From Candidatus Omnitrophota bacterium (GTDB lineage Bacteria > Omnitrophota > Gorgyraeia > Gygaellales > Profunditerraquicolaceae), in contig JAPLLR010000012.1 in the NCBI GenBank assembly GCA_026387455.1, positions 1-41,871 on the forward strand: DNA of 41,871 nucleotides, given 5' to 3'. Under the pieces are notes generated by a model. That model was not told the origin of the DNA, made no database searches, and saw only the letters and a list, made by a program, of their open reading frames with translations. Position numbers and translations under genes: made by a program. Below, piece by piece: positions 39,982 through 41,871 of the stretch (position 1 is its first letter; every line of letters begins with the position of its first letter).

Positions 39982-40040
39982 ACCCCTGCGAATGCCTCAA
40001 AAATGTCGAAGAGATTTTTGAGGCGTGTATGAGCAGGGGT
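39982..40040. repeat. Fold-back repeat copy D, inverted orientation
   Basis: Read on the minus strand: ACCCCTGC, TCATACACGCC, TCAAAAAT, apical CTCTTCGAC, ATTTTTGA, GGCATTC, GCAGGGGT. The tail on the minus strand is also recognisable (GAATTTCATGAAGAGAAT, + strand about 39963-39980). The outer stem equals copy B and the inner stem is unique. It lies between two tRNA-Ser genes. Confidence 0.88.
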
Positions 40041-40069
40041 AAAGCATGAGGTGGAGTAAGCACTTTTCT

Positions 40070-40156
40070 GGAGAGTTGGCAGAGTGGTTGAATGCGGCGG
40101 TCTCGAAAACCGTTATCGTCGTAAGACGATCGGAGGTTCAAATCCTCCACTCTCCG
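40070..40156 (+). tRNA. tRNA-Ser (anticodon CGA)
   Basis: Acceptor GGAGAGT (40070-40076) pairs with ACTCTCC (40149-40155). The anticodon stem is GCGGT/ACCGT with loop CTCGAAA, the variable arm ATCGTCGTAAGACGAT, and the T arm GGAGG-TTCAAAT-CCTCC. The discriminator is G. CCA is not encoded. Confidence 0.95.
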
Positions 40157-40170
40157 TTGTTTTTACCTTA

Positions 40171-40283
40171 AGTGATAAACCATTAAACCCGAAAGGGAGA
40201 TGGTTTATCACTACATTTAGAGAAGAAACAACGGCTCTGGCGAGGCTCCGTCCGAGCCAGAGCCTATGCGACAAGCGGCATAG
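40171..40283. other. Run of three hairpins between tRNA-Ser genes
   Basis: Hairpin 1: AGTGATAAACCAT (40171-40183) / ATGGTTTATCACT (40200-40212), 13 bp, with CCC-GAAA-GGG inside. Hairpin 2: GGCTCTGGC (40233-40241) / GGCCAGAGCC-type arm GCCAGAGCC (40256-40264). Hairpin 3: CTATGC / GCATAG (about 40264-40283). I see no protein gene in 40157-40484; the gap holds these hairpins, a promoter and repeat copy F. Confidence 0.6.
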
Positions 40284-40331
40284 CGAGTGCGGCGCCGAAA
40301 CCGCAAAGATCCTGTATCATAAGGGAATCTC

Positions 40332-40340
40332 TGGTATAAT
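40332..40340 (+). promoter_or_regulatory. Extended -10 promoter for tRNA-Ser(GGA)
   Basis: TGGTATAAT (40332-40340) is a consensus extended -10. The -35 position holds only a weak match. If used, the transcript would begin with copy F of the fold-back repeat and then the tRNA at 40485. Confidence 0.55.
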
Positions 40341-40375
40341 AGATTTGGACCTGTGGATTTACTGAAGTGAAATTG

Positions 40376-40455
40376 TGTCCCGCCTCGTAACATGTGACAA
40401 AATTCTCTCAGCCCCAGTTAGGGGTTTCGACAATTTTGTCACACTCGGCGGGACA
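40376..40455. repeat. Fold-back repeat copy F (variant) with tail
   Basis: Outer stem TGTCCCGCC (40376-40384) / GGCGGGACA (40447-40455); left loop TCGTAACAT; inner stem GTGACAAAATT (40394-40404) / AATTTTGTCAC (40432-40442); right loop ACTC (compare CACTCGGCGGG with CATTCGGCGGG of copy A). The apex has GCCCC-AGTTA-GGGG. The tail TTGAAGGAAAATTATCGAAA resembles that after copy C, and GATTTACTGAAGTGAAAT also occurs just before it (40356-40373). Confidence 0.75.
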
Positions 40456-40484
40456 AATTTGTTGAAGGAAAATTATCGAAATTT

Positions 40485-40569
40485 GGAGAGGTGCCGGAGC
40501 GGTCGAACGGGCGTGTCTGGAGAACACGTGAGCCGCAAGGCTCCCAGGGTTCAAATCCCTGCCTCTCCG
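40485..40569 (+). tRNA. tRNA-Ser (anticodon GGA)
   Basis: Acceptor GGAGAGG (40485-40491) pairs with CCTCTCC (40562-40568). The anticodon stem is CGTGT/ACACG with loop CTGGAGA, the variable arm GAGCCGCAAGGCTC, and the T arm CAGGG-TTCAAAT-CCCTG. The discriminator is G. CCA is not encoded. Its last 11 bases are repeated twice downstream. Confidence 0.95.
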
Positions 40570-40693
40570 TAATTTCACTCGCTGTGAGAGGCGGTCTCCG
40601 TAACTTGACTAGTTTAAGACCTGCCTCTCCGTAATTTCACTCGTTGTGAGAGGCGGTCTCTGTAATTTTACTAGTCTAAGACCTGCCTCTCCG
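40559..40693. repeat. 62-bp tandem repeat built on the tRNA-Ser 3' end
   Basis: Units start with CTGCCTCTCCG at 40559, 40621 and 40683; the first two are 62 bases and differ at about five positions, the third is only the 11-base start. The first start is the 3' end of tRNA-Ser(GGA). In each unit GCCTCTC can pair with GAGAGGC, and GGTCT with AGACC. This looks like duplication at a tRNA end, possibly by past integration or unequal exchange. Confidence 0.85.
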
Positions 40694-40694
40694 A

Positions 40695-40775
40695 AAAATT
40701 TCCCGACAAGTGAAATTTTGAGGACACTAAAGCGAGCGTAATTTTGCGATAAGCAAAATAGCGAGCGTAGTGTCC
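40695..40775. repeat. Two further fold-backs upstream of the flotillin gene
   Basis: AAAATTTC (about 40695-40702) pairs with GAAATTTT (40712-40719). Then GGACACT (40722-40728) pairs with AGTGTCC (40769-40775), enclosing a direct repeat of GCGAGCGT and the inner stem ATTTTGC (40741-40747) / GCAAAAT (40753-40759). The two-stem layout resembles the other fold-back repeats but the loops differ. Confidence 0.55.
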
Positions 40776-40845
40776 GTAATTATAGTTTGAAAAATGTAAC
40801 TTTGTTGAGGAGAGGTTTTTAACAGTAACGAAAGGAGCAGAAAAG

Positions 40846-41871
40846 ATGAGCATGCCATTGATAGTGGGTATAATTATTGCGGGCCTAGTAGCACTCTATT
40901 TTTTGAGACATATTTTAGGTGGAGCACTCAGGTTGTATAATGTTGTTCCTGTTAATGAAGCGCACATCAGAATATTGCAAAATTCAAAGATGATATTCTC
41001 TTCAAGGCAAGGGAGAAGCGCGTACTGGGTGGTTCCTTTTATAACCAAATTGCATAAGTTGCCGCTTTGTAACTTGGCGATACCCGTTAATGACATAAAG
41101 CTTAATGATAAAAATATGGCTAAGTTTGTTTCTGATATTATGTGTTTTATAAACATAAACAATTTAGATTTGGCTGTTGAGCGTTTAATTCTTACGGATA
41201 CAGAGAAAGAGTTGGGTTTTGATTTTGTTAAGCTTTCTGAGGATTTGCGGGCGATCATGGAAAGTGTTGGTAGGACGGTTACGACGAAGCAAACGATTTT
41301 GGATATCTATATGAACAGGTCATTGCTGGATCAGGCGATCACTAAAGAAGTTGAGGTCGTTTTCCCAAAGTGGGGCATTGAGCTTGTTGATCTGGAACTG
41401 AAGGATATTAAGGATTCTCCAGGAAGTACAATCATCGCTGACATAGAAAGAAAAGTTGCATCAGAAATTAGGAGAGACGCGGATATACGAGTCGCGACTA
41501 CCACTAAAGAAGCAGAGCTTATTAAAGCCGAAGCAGAAGAGACCTATCGCAAAAGACAAATCGAGAAAGATAAACAGATCGGAATGTCAGAGCAGCTTAA
41601 AAATCAAGAAATTGCTACTGCAGAAGCAGTGGCGAATGCCCAGAGAATAGAAGCAATGAGGAAACTAGAAGTAGGGCAAGCTGAAATTGAAAAACAAAAG
41701 ATGGAACAGCTCGCCACGGGGCAGAAGTTAAAATACACGATTGAAGCCGAGGGCCAGGCCAACCAGATACAAAATGTGGGTAAGGCGGAGGCAAATATCA
41801 TACAGGTCAAGAAAGAAGCTGATGCCGCGGGCACATTGAAGCTGGCCGAAGCCATGAAACAGTTTAATGAT
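40846..41871 (+). CDS. Flotillin-like SPFH protein, 3' end beyond window
   Basis: An open frame of 342 codons with no stop before the window end, so only the N-terminal part is seen. Residues 1-22 are a membrane anchor (MSMPLIVGIIIAGLVALYFL). The SPFH domain follows (YNVVPVNEAHIRILQNSK, WVVPFITKLHKLPLCNLAI, KVSDIMCFINI-like strand), then a long Ala/Glu/Lys/Gln coiled region of the flotillin type with repeated AEAE-like segments (LIKAEAEETYRKRQIEKDK). Flotillins scaffold membrane microdomains. The start ATG 40846 is eight bases after AAAGGAG (40831-40837). It is a second SPFH gene beside that at 33496, but with core-like base composition. Confidence 0.87.
   Translation, partial: MSMPLIVGIIIAGLVALYFLRHILGGALRLYNVVPVNEAHIRILQNSKMIFSSRQGRSAYWVVPFITKLHKLPLCNLAIPVNDIKLNDKNMAKFVSDIMCFININNLDLAVERLILTDTEKELGFDFVKLSEDLRAIMESVGRTVTTKQTILDIYMNRSLLDQAITKEVEVVFPKWGIELVDLELKDIKDSPGSTIIADIERKVASEIRRDADIRVATTTKEAELIKAEAEETYRKRQIEKDKQIGMSEQLKNQEIATAEAVANAQRIEAMRKLEVGQAEIEKQKMEQLATGQKLKYTIEAEGQANQIQNVGKAEANIIQVKKEADAAGTLKLAEAMKQFND

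Noticed and set aside
40084..40572. Open frames 40084-40365 and 40375-40572
   Set aside because: They run through tRNA-Ser genes and hairpins, have no domain and no ribosome binding site.

Overview
The window is a gene-dense bacterial chromosome segment. All but one protein gene lies on the + strand. It looks like an anaerobic, double-membraned bacterium of the PVC superphylum, most likely Candidatus Omnitrophota. The outer-membrane evidence is BamA, Skp, a lipid A gene run and a BamE-like lipoprotein. The PVC evidence is a Minf_1886-type protein (3559-3966). Anaerobic metabolism is suggested by pyruvate:ferredoxin oxidoreductase, a clostridial-type ferredoxin and a ferritin-like protein. The placement is inference; no rRNA is present.

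Layout. 1-5050: redox and metal housekeeping (flavodoxin-like fragment, CutA, CcdA, TlpA thioredoxin, LUD protein), a membrane protein behind a highly structured leader, YbaB, a Minf_1886-family protein and a core-MetE-like enzyme. 5055-8988: a POR operon (gamma-delta-alpha-beta) from a near-consensus promoter, then a ferritin-like protein and a ferredoxin, closed by a strong terminator. 8964-10376 (minus): a SurA/PpiD-like chaperone. 10500-14419: hisG behind tandem hairpins, a tiny basic ribosomal-type protein, a TPR protein and a split transketolase. 14448-22526: the classic run ispE-spoVG-(tRNA-Gln)-glmU-prs-rplY-pth, then rpsF-ssb-rpsR-rplI-dnaB; this SpoVG carries an inserted zinc ribbon. 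22534-29483: an envelope cluster bamA-skp-lpxD-lpxC/fabZ-lpxA-lpxI driven by an apparently leaderless promoter. 29508-30984: CBM48 protein, radical SAM protein and tRNA-Arg. 31033-35585: an accessory stretch between tRNA-Arg and tRNA-Lys, AT-rich from about 33,200, in which three genes sit behind copies of one terminator-promoter cassette. 35807-39739: tRNA-Lys, archease-RtcB RNA ligase pair, SerRS and a membrane protein. 39750-40776: three tRNA-Ser genes (TGA, CGA, GGA) packed among fold-back repeats. 40846-end: a flotillin-like gene that runs off the window.

The most unusual signal is non-coding. At least four, probably six, intergenic fold-back elements (8584, 19844, 39773, 39982 inverted, 40376, and a divergent one at 30764) share one architecture: an outer stem, an asymmetric internal loop with near-constant sequence (TCATAAnCGCC on the left, GGCATTC on the right), an inner stem, and usually a TGAAG-containing 3' tail. 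The stems differ between copies but stay base-paired, so structure appears conserved over sequence. I do not recognise this family. Other structured leaders sit before the membrane protein at 2580, hisG, rplY and the radical SAM gene.
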